This document shows, piece by piece, positions 51,169 through 59,741 of a stretch of DNA of 64,000 nt (positions are counted from its first letter, which is position 1; each line of letters opens with the position of its first letter). Source of the stretch: JABDKJ01 sp964609215. Its GTDB lineage: Bacteria > Bacteroidota > Bacteroidia > Flavobacteriales_D > JABDKJ01. The position numbers and the translations under genes were made by a program. The stretch spans positions 57,666 to 121,665 of the forward strand of contig CAZSQZ010000010.1 of NCBI GenBank assembly GCA_964609215.1, read 5' to 3'. The notes under the pieces were generated by a model that saw only the letters and a program-made list of their open reading frames with translations, was not told the origin of the DNA and ran no database searches.

Positions 51169-52236
51169 ATGAAAAAGCATAATTTCAGCGCAGGTCCATG
51201 CGTCTTACCTCAATCTGTTTTTGAAAAAGCTTCTCAAGCGGTTTTAGAATATAATAACGAGGGACTTTCCTTAATTGAAATGTCTCACCGTTCTGCACCA
51301 TTTGTTGAAATAATGGAAAGAGCACAATCTTTGGTTAAGGAGTTGCTAGCAGTTCCTGATGGATATGAAGTGCTTTTTCTTCAAGGAGGAGCCAGCCTGG
51401 GTTTTTATATAAGCGCAATGAATTTTTTAAAGGAAAATGGTTCGGCAGCATACATTAATACAGGTACCTGGTCAAAGAAAGCAATCAAGGAAGCCAAACT
51501 TTTAGGTTCAATAAAGGAGATTGCATCAAGTGAAGATCAAAATTTCTCTTACATACCCAAAGATTATCAAATTCCTGATTGCGATTATTTACACATAACA
51601 AGTAACAACACCATTTTTGGAACACAGTTTAAAACGTTTCCTAAAAGCACTAACAATGTTATTTGCGATATGTCATCTGATATTTTTAGCAGAAAAATTA
51701 ATGTTTCCAATTTTTCTATGATTTATGCTGGAGCTCAAAAAAATATGGGCCCTGCAGGAACAACACTTTACATTGTTAAAAAGGAATTACTTGGACAAAC
51801 TGGAAGAATTATTCCTTCTATGCTAGATCTTAATGTTCATATCGGAAAAGATTCCATGTTTAACACACCTCCAGTTTTTGCGATTTATGTTTCCATGTTA
51901 ACCTTGGAATGGTTAAAAGGCTTGGGTGGAATTGATGCTATTGAACAAATGAATATTGATAAGGCTAAGATCATCTATGATGAAATAGATCGCAACTCAT
52001 TGTTTGAAGGTGTGGTTGCAAAAGAAGATCGTTCGAATATGAATGCCACCTTCAGATTAAGGGACGAAAGTCTTAAAGATACATGGAATGAAATGTGGCA
52101 GAATGCGGGAGTCAATGGACTGAAAGGACACCGTTCTGTTGGAGGTTATAGAGCCTCTATGTACAATGCTTTGAAAAAAGAAAGTGTTCAGGTTGTTACA
52201 GATTTAATGAAAGAATTAGAAGAAAAGAGAGGATAA
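51169..52236 (+). CDS. serC: Phosphoserine aminotransferase
   Basis: 355 residues from the ATG at 51169 (MKKHNFSAGPCVLP, the canonical SerC N-terminus, with AAGGA-like bases just before). An ATG at 51121 adds 16 residues not seen in the family. PLP enzyme converting 3-phosphohydroxypyruvate to phosphoserine. Motifs: HRSAPFVEIM, LFLQGGASLGFYISAMN, ITSNNTIFGTQF, and the PLP-lysine region IYAGAQKNMGPAGTTLYIVK. First gene of a coupled operon; the serA start overlaps its stop by one base. Confidence 0.96.
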   Translation: MKKHNFSAGPCVLPQSVFEKASQAVLEYNNEGLSLIEMSHRSAPFVEIMERAQSLVKELLAVPDGYEVLFLQGGASLGFYISAMNFLKENGSAAYINTGTWSKKAIKEAKLLGSIKEIASSEDQNFSYIPKDYQIPDCDYLHITSNNTIFGTQFKTFPKSTNNVICDMSSDIFSRKINVSNFSMIYAGAQKNMGPAGTTLYIVKKELLGQTGRIIPSMLDLNVHIGKDSMFNTPPVFAIYVSMLTLEWLKGLGGIDAIEQMNIDKAKIIYDEIDRNSLFEGVVAKEDRSNMNATFRLRDESLKDTWNEMWQNAGVNGLKGHRSVGGYRASMYNALKKESVQVVTDLMKELEEKRG

Positions 52237-53195
52237 TGAAGATTTTAGCAAATGACGGAATCGCTCAAAGCGCGATTGATTTATTAGCTCAAAAAGGCTT
52301 TGAAGTAATCACCAAAAAAGTGGAGCAAGAAAATCTCATTGATGCCATTAACAATGAGAACTATGTGGGTCTGTTGGTTAGAAGTGCAACTAAGGTTAGG
52401 AAAGATATTATTGATAGTTGTCCTAATTTAAAATTTATAGGAAGAGGTGGGGTTGGTATGGATAACATAGATGTTGATTATGCCAGATCCCAGGGAAAAA
52501 AAGTTGAAAACACACCTGCCGCTTCCTCACAATCGGTAGCGGAATTAGTTATGGCGCATATGTTTAGTCTTGCAAGAAGTGTTTATGATTCCAATAGAAA
52601 AATGCCTCATGCAGAAAACGGTGATTTCAAAACCCTTAAGAAAAAGTATGCCAAAGGCATGGAGTTAAGAGGAAAGACTTTGGGAATAATTGGTTTTGGA
52701 AGAATAGGAAAGGCTACTGCAAGCTACGCTTTGGGATGTGGAATGAACGTAATTTATGCGGATAAATTTGCCTCAGAAACGAATTTGGAATTGAAATTTG
52801 CAAATGGATCAACCGTTAATGTCCCAGTCAAAAAAAAGGGATTATCAAATCTATTGTCTCAATCTGATTTTATAAGTCTTCATGTTCCTGCACAGGCAGA
52901 TGGTAGTGCAGTAATTGGAACAAAAGAGTTTGATCAAATGAGGAACGGTGTGCGTATTGTTAATGCCGCTAGAGGTGGAGTTATTGATGAGGATGCGCTT
53001 CTTAAAGCATTGGATTCAGAAAAAGTAGCCTGCATTGCATTGGACGTATTCGAGAATGAGCCAAATCCAAGAGCCGATTTACTGAAACATCCTCGTATAG
53101 CATTAAGCCCTCATATTGGAGCAGCTACCCTTGAAGCACAAGACAGAATTGGAACTGAAATGGCCGAAAAAATTATTGCTTATTTTGGACAATAA
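52236..53195 (+). CDS. serA: D-3-phosphoglycerate dehydrogenase-like protein
   Basis: 319 residues. NAD-dependent 2-hydroxyacid dehydrogenase: GIIGFGRIGKATASYALGCG (GxGxxG Rossmann loop), FIGRGGVGMDNIDVDYA, RIVNAARGGVIDEDALLKAL with the catalytic Arg, and ALSPHIGAATLEAQDRIGTE with the His/Glu pair. There is no C-terminal ACT or ASB domain, so it is the short form without serine feedback. It overlaps serC by one base and the DUF1015 gene starts 13 bases later. Assignment as SerA rests on operon context with serC. Confidence 0.92.
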   Translation: MKILANDGIAQSAIDLLAQKGFEVITKKVEQENLIDAINNENYVGLLVRSATKVRKDIIDSCPNLKFIGRGGVGMDNIDVDYARSQGKKVENTPAASSQSVAELVMAHMFSLARSVYDSNRKMPHAENGDFKTLKKKYAKGMELRGKTLGIIGFGRIGKATASYALGCGMNVIYADKFASETNLELKFANGSTVNVPVKKKGLSNLLSQSDFISLHVPAQADGSAVIGTKEFDQMRNGVRIVNAARGGVIDEDALLKALDSEKVACIALDVFENEPNPRADLLKHPRIALSPHIGAATLEAQDRIGTEMAEKIIAYFGQ

Positions 53196-53208
53196 TTAAC
53201 TTTTTTAT

Positions 53209-54414
53209 TTGGCAACAATTAAACCTTTCCGTGCAATCAGACCTACCGTTGATAAGGTCCATTTGGTAGCTTCTCGATCATATATATCCTATAACAAAAG
53301 AGCACTAGAAGCTAAGTTAGCTTCTAATCCTTATTCTTTCATTCATATCATCAACCCAGAATTTGGAAAGGAAAAAACGGCAAAACCCAATTCAAAGGAA
53401 CTATTCTTAAAAATCAAGAAACGCTTCAATGAATTTGTGGAAGAAGGAATCTTCATAAAAGATCAATCACCTAATTTTTACGTTTACGAGCAAATAAAGA
53501 ATGGAAAAAGCATTATAGGAATAATTGCACTGGCTTCTGCAATTGACTACGGGAAAGGCTCGATAAAAAAGCATGAGCAAACGCTTACAAAGAGAGAAAA
53601 TCTCTTTTGTGAATATCTTAGAGTATGTGATATCCATGCAGAACCAGTTCTGCTGTCTTATCCAGATCATGATTGGCTAAAGTCGTTTATGGAAAACGTA
53701 AAGAATGAAAGACCAGAATATGATTTTAGCACTACTAACAGAGTCAGACATCGTTTATGGTTAGTTCAAAAAACAGAAGATATTTCAAAAATTGAATCTT
53801 CGTTTAAAGAAGTTGAATCTCTTTATATTGCAGATGGTCATCACAGAAGCGCCTCATCTTATCTTCTGTCACAGCATAATAACCTTAAGGAAAACCACCC
53901 TTATAATTATTTCCTTTCTTATTTGGTTCCGGAATCCGAATTACAAATTTTCGAATTTAATCGTTTGGTTAAAGACCTTAACAATCTCTCTGAAAATGAG
54001 TTTTTAAATCGTTTGGAAGATCATTTTAGCGTAGAGGAAAAAAAAGCACCATTTAAGCCAAAGGAAAAAGGTGAATTATCTCTTTACCTTAGTGATAAAT
54101 GGTTTTCATTAGCAAGAAAAGATAAAGGAGAAGAATTGGATGCTGATATTCTGAATAGATATATTCTAAATCCCCTACTCAATATTGTGGATTTGAGAAA
54201 TGATAAGCGAGTTAGCTTTGTTGGTGGTGAAAATGCATCTGAAAAAATGAAAGAGGCAGTAGATTCAAAAAAGTTTAAAGCTGCTTTTGGGCTTTTTCCA
54301 ATTTCCATTGCTGAGCTTAAAAATATAGCAGATAATAATTTAATCATGCCTCCTAAGTCTACCTATATTGAACCTAAACTAAGGAGCGGTTTAACGATCT
54401 ATTCATACAGTTAA
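53209..54414 (+). CDS. DUF1015 family protein linked to serine biosynthesis
   Basis: 401 residues from a TTG start at 53209 (MATIKPFRAIRPTVDKV, the expected family N-terminus). Family signatures: INPEFGKEKTAKPNS, FYVYEQIKNGKSIIGIIALA, SLYIADGHHRSASSYLL (conserved GHHR), and a C-terminal RNDKRVSFVGG. The fold is thought to belong to the ParB/Srx-like superfamily. It lies between serA and yggS with a one-base stop/start overlap to yggS. A role in serine or phosphoserine metabolism is suggested by this recurring context, but the reaction is not assigned here. Confidence 0.85.
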   Translation: MATIKPFRAIRPTVDKVHLVASRSYISYNKRALEAKLASNPYSFIHIINPEFGKEKTAKPNSKELFLKIKKRFNEFVEEGIFIKDQSPNFYVYEQIKNGKSIIGIIALASAIDYGKGSIKKHEQTLTKRENLFCEYLRVCDIHAEPVLLSYPDHDWLKSFMENVKNERPEYDFSTTNRVRHRLWLVQKTEDISKIESSFKEVESLYIADGHHRSASSYLLSQHNNLKENHPYNYFLSYLVPESELQIFEFNRLVKDLNNLSENEFLNRLEDHFSVEEKKAPFKPKEKGELSLYLSDKWFSLARKDKGEELDADILNRYILNPLLNIVDLRNDKRVSFVGGENASEKMKEAVDSKKFKAAFGLFPISIAELKNIADNNLIMPPKSTYIEPKLRSGLTIYSYS

Positions 54415-55073
54415 TGAGTCTTTCAGGAAATCTTTGGGCAGTTAAAGACAGTATTCCTTCACATGTGACTTTGGTTGCGGTTTCAAAGACAAAACCCATT
54501 TCCCTAATCCAAGAAACTTATGATACCGGACATAGAGATTTTGGTGAAAACCGTGTACAAGAATTGGTTGAGAAATGGGAAACTTTACCCAAAGATATTC
54601 GATGGCATCAAATCGGTCATTTGCAGAGTAATAAAGTAAAATACATTGCTTCCTTTGTTTATTTGATACATGCGGTAGATTCTGAAAAATTGATTCGTGA
54701 AATTGATAAAAGGGCAAAGGAAAACGACCGAATTATATCCATTTTACTTCAATTTCATATCGCATCAGAAGAAAGCAAGTTTGGCTTTTCCGAAAAGGAT
54801 GTTATTGAATTGATGGATAAAGGCATTTTTGCTGAATTAAAGAATCTTACCGTAAAAGGAGTCATGGGAATGGCCACATTTACCGATAATACTTCTCAAA
54901 TTCGAAAAGAATTTCAGGATTTAAAAAACATATACTTAAGTCTAGAGCCAAGTTTTAATTCAGGTTTTGATACCATTTCTATGGGCATGAGCGGAGATTA
55001 TTCAATTGCCATAGAGGAAGGTAGCACAATGGTAAGAGTGGGAAGTAAGATTTTTGGGGAACGTAGTTATTAA
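54414..55073 (+). CDS. yggS: YggS/PROSC family PLP homeostasis protein
   Basis: 219 residues. Single-domain TIM-barrel PLP carrier: the PLP lysine is Lys25 in TLVAVSKTKPISLI; other signatures are DFGENRVQELVEKWE, IRWHQIGHLQSNKVKYI, VYLIHAVDSEKLI, KGVMGMATFTDN and TISMGMSGDYSIAIEEGSTM with VRVGSKIFGER. It buffers pyridoxal phosphate, which fits its place behind a PLP enzyme gene (serC). The start overlaps the DUF1015 stop by one base. It is the last core gene before the defence island. A short hairpin (55080-55094) follows. Confidence 0.94.
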   Translation: MSLSGNLWAVKDSIPSHVTLVAVSKTKPISLIQETYDTGHRDFGENRVQELVEKWETLPKDIRWHQIGHLQSNKVKYIASFVYLIHAVDSEKLIREIDKRAKENDRIISILLQFHIASEESKFGFSEKDVIELMDKGIFAELKNLTVKGVMGMATFTDNTSQIRKEFQDLKNIYLSLEPSFNSGFDTISMGMSGDYSIAIEEGSTMVRVGSKIFGERSY

Positions 55074-55079
55074 AGAAAT

Positions 55080-55094
55080 CCGAAAAACTTTCGG
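55080..55094 (+). terminator. Weak hairpin after the ser operon
   Basis: CCGAAA and TTTCGG form a 6-bp stem with a 3-base loop seven bases after the yggS stop; there is no T-run, so terminator function is doubtful. Confidence 0.4.
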
Positions 55095-55177
55095 CTTGAA
55101 AAAATACTGCGTCAGACCATTAAATTAATTAAATATCGCTCTTTTTAGCACAACTTTTGAAAGAGGTAAACATCTAT

Positions 55178-55966
55178 TCAATCTTCCCATATTATACTTA
55201 AAGTTTTGTTTTTAAACGGGATTAGATGCTCGTAAAATCTTCTGTTTTCGTCTTCTTCCCTATAACAGTTGAACCAATCTGCTGCCCATACTTGTTCTGT
55301 GCCTTTCTCTTTACTTCTTTTCTGGAAGTATTCGTATGCAATAGAATCTTCGGGAAGTTTAGGATGCTTCTCTGCTAGATATTTGAAAGGAAAATCGTCA
55401 CTGTACCATTTCCACTTTACTTCTGAATCTTCGCAATAAACTATCATTATCGGGTGATTGCCAACTTCTGAAAATCTTATTGCTGCTGCTGTTAAACTAA
55501 CATTGTATTTTGAAGAGATTTTTTTGATCATACCGAAACTAAACTTGACTTTGAAGCATTCTTGATGAATTTTTTCTGATGGCATTAATAAGCATGAAGC
55601 AAAATAATCTGCCTCTCGCTCTATTGTTTCGTCTTTTCCTTTAAACGTGAATGACCCATGAGGTTGAAGCAGTCCCCTCTTTAATCCGATTCTATGATTG
55701 TCTATGAAATAATGTCCTAATTCGTGTGCCAAAGTAAACCTTCCTCTTGGTGTACCCTCCTTGTTTCCCCATCGAGTATTAATATGAATATAAAACTGAT
55801 TGTCGAACACCAAAAGACCATCGAATGAATCGCCATAGTCATCGTAGAAAATTGGAAGCTCTTCTGATTGAGCAATCTTGTCTATGGGAATAGGAATCTC
55901 TGAATACTCTGATGATATAAATTCCGCTAATTCTGATATGTATTGTTTAGAAGCGTTACTTATCAT
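55178..55966 (-). CDS. ImmA/IrrE-family metallopeptidase next to CBASS
   Basis: 262 residues. The zinc site is RFTLAHELGHYFIDNH (His81, Glu82, His85) with the third ligand probably Glu118 in ETIEREADYFASCLLMP. The C-terminal half (about 165-262) is a separate domain with many Trp/Tyr residues and Cys178-type positions, perhaps sensory as in IrrE. Relatives cleave repressors or other regulators after a stress signal. It is the last gene of a minus-strand trio, overlapping the 114-aa gene by 11 bases. Protease control of CBASS is known for CapP with CapH; here the partner is a sigma-like protein (inference). Convergent with yggS. Confidence 0.88.
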   Translation of the reverse strand: MISNASKQYISELAEFISSEYSEIPIPIDKIAQSEELPIFYDDYGDSFDGLLVFDNQFYIHINTRWGNKEGTPRGRFTLAHELGHYFIDNHRIGLKRGLLQPHGSFTFKGKDETIEREADYFASCLLMPSEKIHQECFKVKFSFGMIKKISSKYNVSLTAAAIRFSEVGNHPIMIVYCEDSEVKWKWYSDDFPFKYLAEKHPKLPEDSIAYEYFQKRSKEKGTEQVWAADWFNCYREEDENRRFYEHLIPFKNKTLSIIWED

Positions 55967-56300
55967 CTGAATTATCTATATCCTTGTGCTTACTTTTTAT
56001 CTTATCCATTAGTTCCTTTGGAATGTCTTGTCCTTTTCTAGCTGCCATACCAAGATTCCTGATCTCTGTTTCGTTAAATCCTTGTCCTAATTTGACAACC
56101 TTTCCTTTCTTATGGAAAGAACCTTCCATAATCTCGTCTGGATCTATTGAAACGTTACTTAGTTTGAATTTGTAACCCTTATAAGCTTGGTCAAACGCCT
56201 CTAGTTCCTGTTCTGTTAGAACAGGTAAATATCCTGCCGACCTTAGCATGTAAGAGATCGAATTTTCGTTTATATTGTTATGATTGTCCTCCTTACTCAT
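55956..56300 (-). CDS. 114-aa linker gene of the sigma/protease trio
   Basis: 114 residues, charged, with no membrane segment. The N-terminal part (about 14-45; SYMLRSAGYLPVLTEQELEA) looks like a short helix pair and proline-containing motif, the rest is hydrophilic (KGKVVKLGQGFNETEIRN) and ends in an acidic/basic tail. I do not recognise a helix-turn-helix or known antitoxin. It overlaps the sigma-like gene by 4 bases (ATGA) and the peptidase gene by 11 bases, so the three are made together. It could be an anti-sigma factor or the peptidase's substrate (inference). Confidence 0.75.
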   Translation of the reverse strand: MSKEDNHNNINENSISYMLRSAGYLPVLTEQELEAFDQAYKGYKFKLSNVSIDPDEIMEGSFHKKGKVVKLGQGFNETEIRNLGMAARKGQDIPKELMDKIKSKHKDIDNSDDK

Positions 56301-56998
56301 AATCTTGATTTTAAGTAATTTGTCACCTCCTTTTTTGCTTCCTCTTTGTACTTACGAATAGAACCTTGAGTTAATTCAAGCTCCTCACGGAGTTTTTTTG
56401 TTACGGAACGAGGTATGTTTTTACCGTGTGTTGTATTCTCGTATAAATGGTAAGTGAAATAGATAATCTTATGTTTTCTGCTGAGTTTTGAAAGAACTTC
56501 TTCTAAAAAGCTAATCTTATCTAATAATGCCAACGCTTCTTCTCCCTCTGCCATCCCTTCTGCTAATTCTTCTAAGGAATAGACTAAAGTTAAATCGGTC
56601 TCTTTATCCGCTTGATGACAACTACCTGTGTTATGGTAGTTTGCAAGCTGAGTAAAAATGATTTTACCTAGCCATAATTTAATTCCTGCATCTACGGTTT
56701 TTGCTTTTGACTTTGAGTGATTGTAAGTGGGATATTTCCATACACGGGATAATGTGCATTTAGCAATTTCGAGAGCTACCACTTCGTTATATTCCCACTT
56801 ATCGCACGCTATTTCTGCTCTCTTTAAAATATCTCCCTCGAAACGATAGCAGAATTCTCTGAAAGCCTGTTTGGCTTCCTCTGAATACTCGTCCTTCCAA
56901 CCCATGTATTCGAGTAGCGATTCGCTACCAGCGGATTTTATTTCTTCTATCGCTTCCAAATATTGGATTCTACTTGTATACCTAAAACCGTGAGTCAC
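56297..56998 (-). CDS. Divergent sigma-70/ECF-like regulatory protein
   Basis: 233 residues from a GTG start at 56998. Residues about 40-130 (AKQAFREFCYRFEGDILKRA ... ALEIAKCTLSRVWKYPT ... IKLWLGKIIFTQLANY) look like sigma region 2. Residues about 165-233 (LLDKISFLEEVLSKLSRKHK, IIYFTYHLYENTT, ELELTQGSIRKYKEEAKKEV) look like region 4 with a helix-turn-helix. Sequence is far from ordinary ECF sigma factors, so the call is tentative. It begins a three-gene operon with the 114-aa protein and the ImmA-like peptidase, and is divergent from the 56-aa gene and CBASS operon (53-base gap to the 56-aa gene). Confidence 0.6.
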   Translation of the reverse strand: MTHGFRYTSRIQYLEAIEEIKSAGSESLLEYMGWKDEYSEEAKQAFREFCYRFEGDILKRAEIACDKWEYNEVVALEIAKCTLSRVWKYPTYNHSKSKAKTVDAGIKLWLGKIIFTQLANYHNTGSCHQADKETDLTLVYSLEELAEGMAEGEEALALLDKISFLEEVLSKLSRKHKIIYFTYHLYENTTHGKNIPRSVTKKLREELELTQGSIRKYKEEAKKEVTNYLKSRL

Positions 56999-57051
56999 GC
57001 TTTTGGTATATGGATGAGTGACAATAATAACGAACTGTAAATGTAATAATT

Positions 57052-57222
57052 ATGGCTACGAATCCACCGAATGATAACAGTAGAAAAGGTACTATTAGAA
57101 AAAGATCGCAAGTGCAGAATCCTAAGACAGGTCTGTATGTGAAGCGAGTCACCGAAACGGGAAAGTTTATGGATGTTAAAACATCTGGAGGAAAATTTAA
57201 GGGTGTTAGAAAAGATAAATAA
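57052..57222 (+). CDS. 56-aa basic protein (KRSQV/NPKTG family)
   Basis: ATG at 57052 to TAA at 57222. The product is rich in Lys, Arg, Gly and Thr and contains RKGTIRKRSQVQNPKTGLYV then KRVTETGKFMDVKTSGGKFK. Short proteins of this wording (KRSQV-NPKTG, FMDVK, GKFKGVRK) occur widely in Bacteroidota and other phyla, by my recollection, without known function. The pattern suggests two beta-hairpins binding nucleic acid (inference). It lies in the divergent gap between the sigma-like operon and the CBASS operon and would be the first gene on the CBASS side. Confidence 0.72.
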   Translation: MATNPPNDNSRKGTIRKRSQVQNPKTGLYVKRVTETGKFMDVKTSGGKFKGVRKDK

Positions 57223-57299
57223 TGCCTTTAACATCTAGTTCCTGTGGTCGAGAAGTATAGGAAAAATGTTGGACGCAAATAGATTACGTTGTTAGAAAT

Positions 57300-57307
57300 T
57301 ATCTTTG
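57300..57307 (+). promoter_or_regulatory. Possible -7 element upstream of the CBASS operon
   Basis: TATCTTTG fits TAnnTTTG, 68 bases before the HNH-SAVED ATG. No TTG is found 19-21 bases upstream, so it may be weak or need an activator or another sigma factor. Confidence 0.38.
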
Positions 57308-57375
57308 TAAGATTTGATTTGGGGTAACAAGATGTAAGGAGTAATTCCTGTTGATGAAACAAATGAATAAAAAAT

Positions 57376-58500
57376 ATGGGAAGAAAAGCTATACCTGATA
57401 AAACTAAGCTCCAATTATGGACGAAATCTGGCGGTAGATGCCAGTTTAAAGGCTGCAATAAAAATCTATTGAGAGATGATTTGACGTATGCCGAGATGAA
57501 CAATGCGCATATTGCTCATATTATTGATGTTAACAAGAAAACTCATAGGTATTCAGATAAATATACCGAAGAACAGAAAAACGGATTTTGGAATTTGATG
57601 TTGTTGTGCCAAAAGCACCACCGATTGATCGACAACGAAGAAGAAAAAAATTACTCCGTAGAGAAGCTACAGAGGTATAAAAGCGAACATGAAAACAGGA
57701 TATTAAACCTAACTTCTATTAAAGGTAATGTGAAAACGGAAGTAATTTCTTACCTAACTAGAATTGGGAAGTTCCAGCCTAATGTTTCATTTGATGAGAT
57801 AAAGGAGGTCTTATCTAACAAAGACCTATTCCCTAGCTCTGAACCTATTGAGATCGGTACTAGAAATTCGACTCTTGAAGATAATGAAGAGTTGTATTGG
57901 ACTGTTGAAGAAAAGAATCTCCTACTGGACTTTGAAAAGAAGGTACTAAAACACTTTGACACTAATTCTGGAAGCCACTTTTCGCTCTTTGCATTGGCGC
58001 CACAACCTTTACTTATTCGATTCGGGACATTAATTCCTGATATGTATACGGTTGATGTCTACCAAAAGCATAGAGAACCCAATACGTGGGAATGGCAGAA
58101 AGGAAATAGGGATTTTTCTGGATTTAAAATCGAAGAGCCAACCAACAAAGATGGTATTCCTGTTCTTAATATATCCCTCAGTGCAGAAGTAAATGAGGAT
58201 CGAATTACCTCTGTAGTAGATGGGACTTTGTCGATTTGGAAACTAACAATTGATAACCCGAATAACAACTTCTTAACCCACCCTGAGACACTTGAAGATT
58301 TTCGAGTATCTGTAAGGTCTTTAATGAACAAGATTAAAGCTGTGCACGGACACAATGATGTGCTAAAGGTGTTTCCTTGTATGCCAAACTCAGCTAGTGT
58401 GGAGTTCGGCAGGGTCTGGATGCCTAAAGCTGATTTGACAATGGAGATATATGATGAACGAGACGGCTTTAGAAAAGCCATAACTATTAAAAGAGATTAA
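57376..58500 (+). CDS. cap5: CBASS effector: HNH nuclease fused to SAVED domain
   Basis: 374 residues. N-terminal HNH nuclease (about 1-115): zinc ligands in GGRCQFKGCNKN (Cys22, Cys27) and LLCQKHHRLID (Cys78, His81), active-site HIAHI (His48), Asn73 and His82. C-terminal SAVED sensor (about 170-374): NISLSAEVNEDRI, the VFPCMPNSASVEFGRVWM stretch typical of SAVED domains, and a terminal LTMEIYDERDGFR. On binding a cyclic di- or trinucleotide from the neighbouring CD-NTase, Cap5 proteins tetramerise and degrade DNA, killing infected cells. Start ATG at 57376. The cyclase gene begins 2 bases after its stop. Confidence 0.92.
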   Translation: MGRKAIPDKTKLQLWTKSGGRCQFKGCNKNLLRDDLTYAEMNNAHIAHIIDVNKKTHRYSDKYTEEQKNGFWNLMLLCQKHHRLIDNEEEKNYSVEKLQRYKSEHENRILNLTSIKGNVKTEVISYLTRIGKFQPNVSFDEIKEVLSNKDLFPSSEPIEIGTRNSTLEDNEELYWTVEEKNLLLDFEKKVLKHFDTNSGSHFSLFALAPQPLLIRFGTLIPDMYTVDVYQKHREPNTWEWQKGNRDFSGFKIEEPTNKDGIPVLNISLSAEVNEDRITSVVDGTLSIWKLTIDNPNNNFLTHPETLEDFRVSVRSLMNKIKAVHGHNDVLKVFPCMPNSASVEFGRVWMPKADLTMEIYDERDGFRKAITIKRD

Positions 58501-58502
58501 AT

Positions 58503-59741
58503 ATGATAAAAAATTACTCTGATTTTTCGAGCGTTGAGGGGCTCAATAAAATACTTAAACAACTTACTGAGGTTTTGGATATCACGCCTACCCAGTATAA
58601 GGATGCTGTCGCCAAATATGAGGCAGTAGCCAACTATCTAAAGAATGATGATAGTATTAATGCATTAGAACCTGACATGTACCCGCAGGGTTCTTTTAGC
58701 CTTGGAACGGTAATAAAACCTCTGTCTAACAAAGAAGAGTACGACATTGATCTTGTTTGTGAATTGAAAAGAGGAAGTTCCACGAATCTAACCCAATATG
58801 ATCTAAAGGAATTGATCGGTTGCAGATTGAAAGAAGGTCTTTATAGAGATAAATTGAAAGATTTGGATGGAGGAAGAAGATGCTGGACTATTGAATATGC
58901 AGAAGATACTCAGTTACATCTTGATATCTTACCTGCTGTCCCAGATAGCCAAAGTAGGTTGTTATTTGAGAGCATCCGAAATAATTTTGGAGATACGGCA
59001 ATTAGTATAACGGATAAAGAACATGATGATTTCTATAACCTTAATGATGATTGGGTAAAATCTAATCCTAGAGGGTACCAAAAATGGTTTAAAGAACAAA
59101 TGTTATTGATGCTTAACGAAAGTAAACGATTGTTTGCTGAACAAACGAAAGCTAATGTTGATGATATCCCTGACTATGAAGTAAAGACTCCATTGCAAAG
59201 AGCTGTGCAGTTGTTAAAGAGGCATAGAGATACTACATGCGAAGACAATGACGATAAACCTATATCTATAATTATAACCACTTTGGCGGCTAGAGCTTAT
59301 AGAAATGAGAGTAATTTATATGAGGCTTTGATGAATATACTCAATGGTATGGAAAGCCATATTAAGTATGAATTTAAGGATGGCAAGAAGATAGCCGTAA
59401 TTGAAAACCCTGTCGATTCGCGTGAAAACTTTGCTGATAAATGGGAAGAGCATCCGATTAGAGAACAAGTATTCTTTGAATGGTTGAATGATGCCAAACT
59501 GTATTTTGAAGAAATACTAGGAAAAGACAAAGGTATGCAATGGATCAATGAGTCCTTAAATAAAGGGTTTGGAGAAGATATAGTAAGAAAAACGTTTACT
59601 GCTTTAGGCAAAAGTACTAGGGGTGCTCGTGAAAGTGGTAGTCTTAGAATGTCTGTTGGAACAGGAATACTAGGGACAGCTTTAAGCACTGAAAGTAGTA
59701 AGAAGGTAAAGAACCATAATTTTCACGGGAATGGGAGATAA
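58503..59741 (+). CDS. cdnG: CBASS cyclic-oligonucleotide synthase (CD-NTase)
   Basis: 412 residues. Pol beta-like nucleotidyltransferase: YPQGSFSLGTVIKPL (Gly63-Ser64), metal-binding Asp81 and Asp83 in EEYDIDLVCEL and third Asp141 in QLHLDILPAVP. The C-terminal alpha-helical OAS-like domain includes KTPLQRAVQLLKRHRDTTCE. Clade G is the best guess because of the pairing with Cap5 and a lone E2, but clade and product (cGAMP-like or other) need comparison. The C-terminal tail ends VKNHNFHGNGR; E2-type CBASS attaches the CD-NTase C-terminus to targets and a Gly or Ala end is usual. The last 11 bases overlap the E2 gene. Confidence 0.9.
   Translation: MIKNYSDFSSVEGLNKILKQLTEVLDITPTQYKDAVAKYEAVANYLKNDDSINALEPDMYPQGSFSLGTVIKPLSNKEEYDIDLVCELKRGSSTNLTQYDLKELIGCRLKEGLYRDKLKDLDGGRRCWTIEYAEDTQLHLDILPAVPDSQSRLLFESIRNNFGDTAISITDKEHDDFYNLNDDWVKSNPRGYQKWFKEQMLLMLNESKRLFAEQTKANVDDIPDYEVKTPLQRAVQLLKRHRDTTCEDNDDKPISIIITTLAARAYRNESNLYEALMNILNGMESHIKYEFKDGKKIAVIENPVDSRENFADKWEEHPIREQVFFEWLNDAKLYFEEILGKDKGMQWINESLNKGFGEDIVRKTFTALGKSTRGARESGSLRMSVGTGILGTALSTESSKKVKNHNFHGNGR

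Noticed and set aside
55074..55177. Second tRNA-Asp fragment at the left edge of the island
   Set aside because: I looked for the acceptor/T-arm sequence here and found only a short GTCAGACC-like stretch, too weak to call an attachment site.
57228..57503. 91-aa minus-strand ORF opposite the start of the HNH-SAVED gene
   Set aside because: Antisense to the well-supported effector gene, with no recognisable domain.
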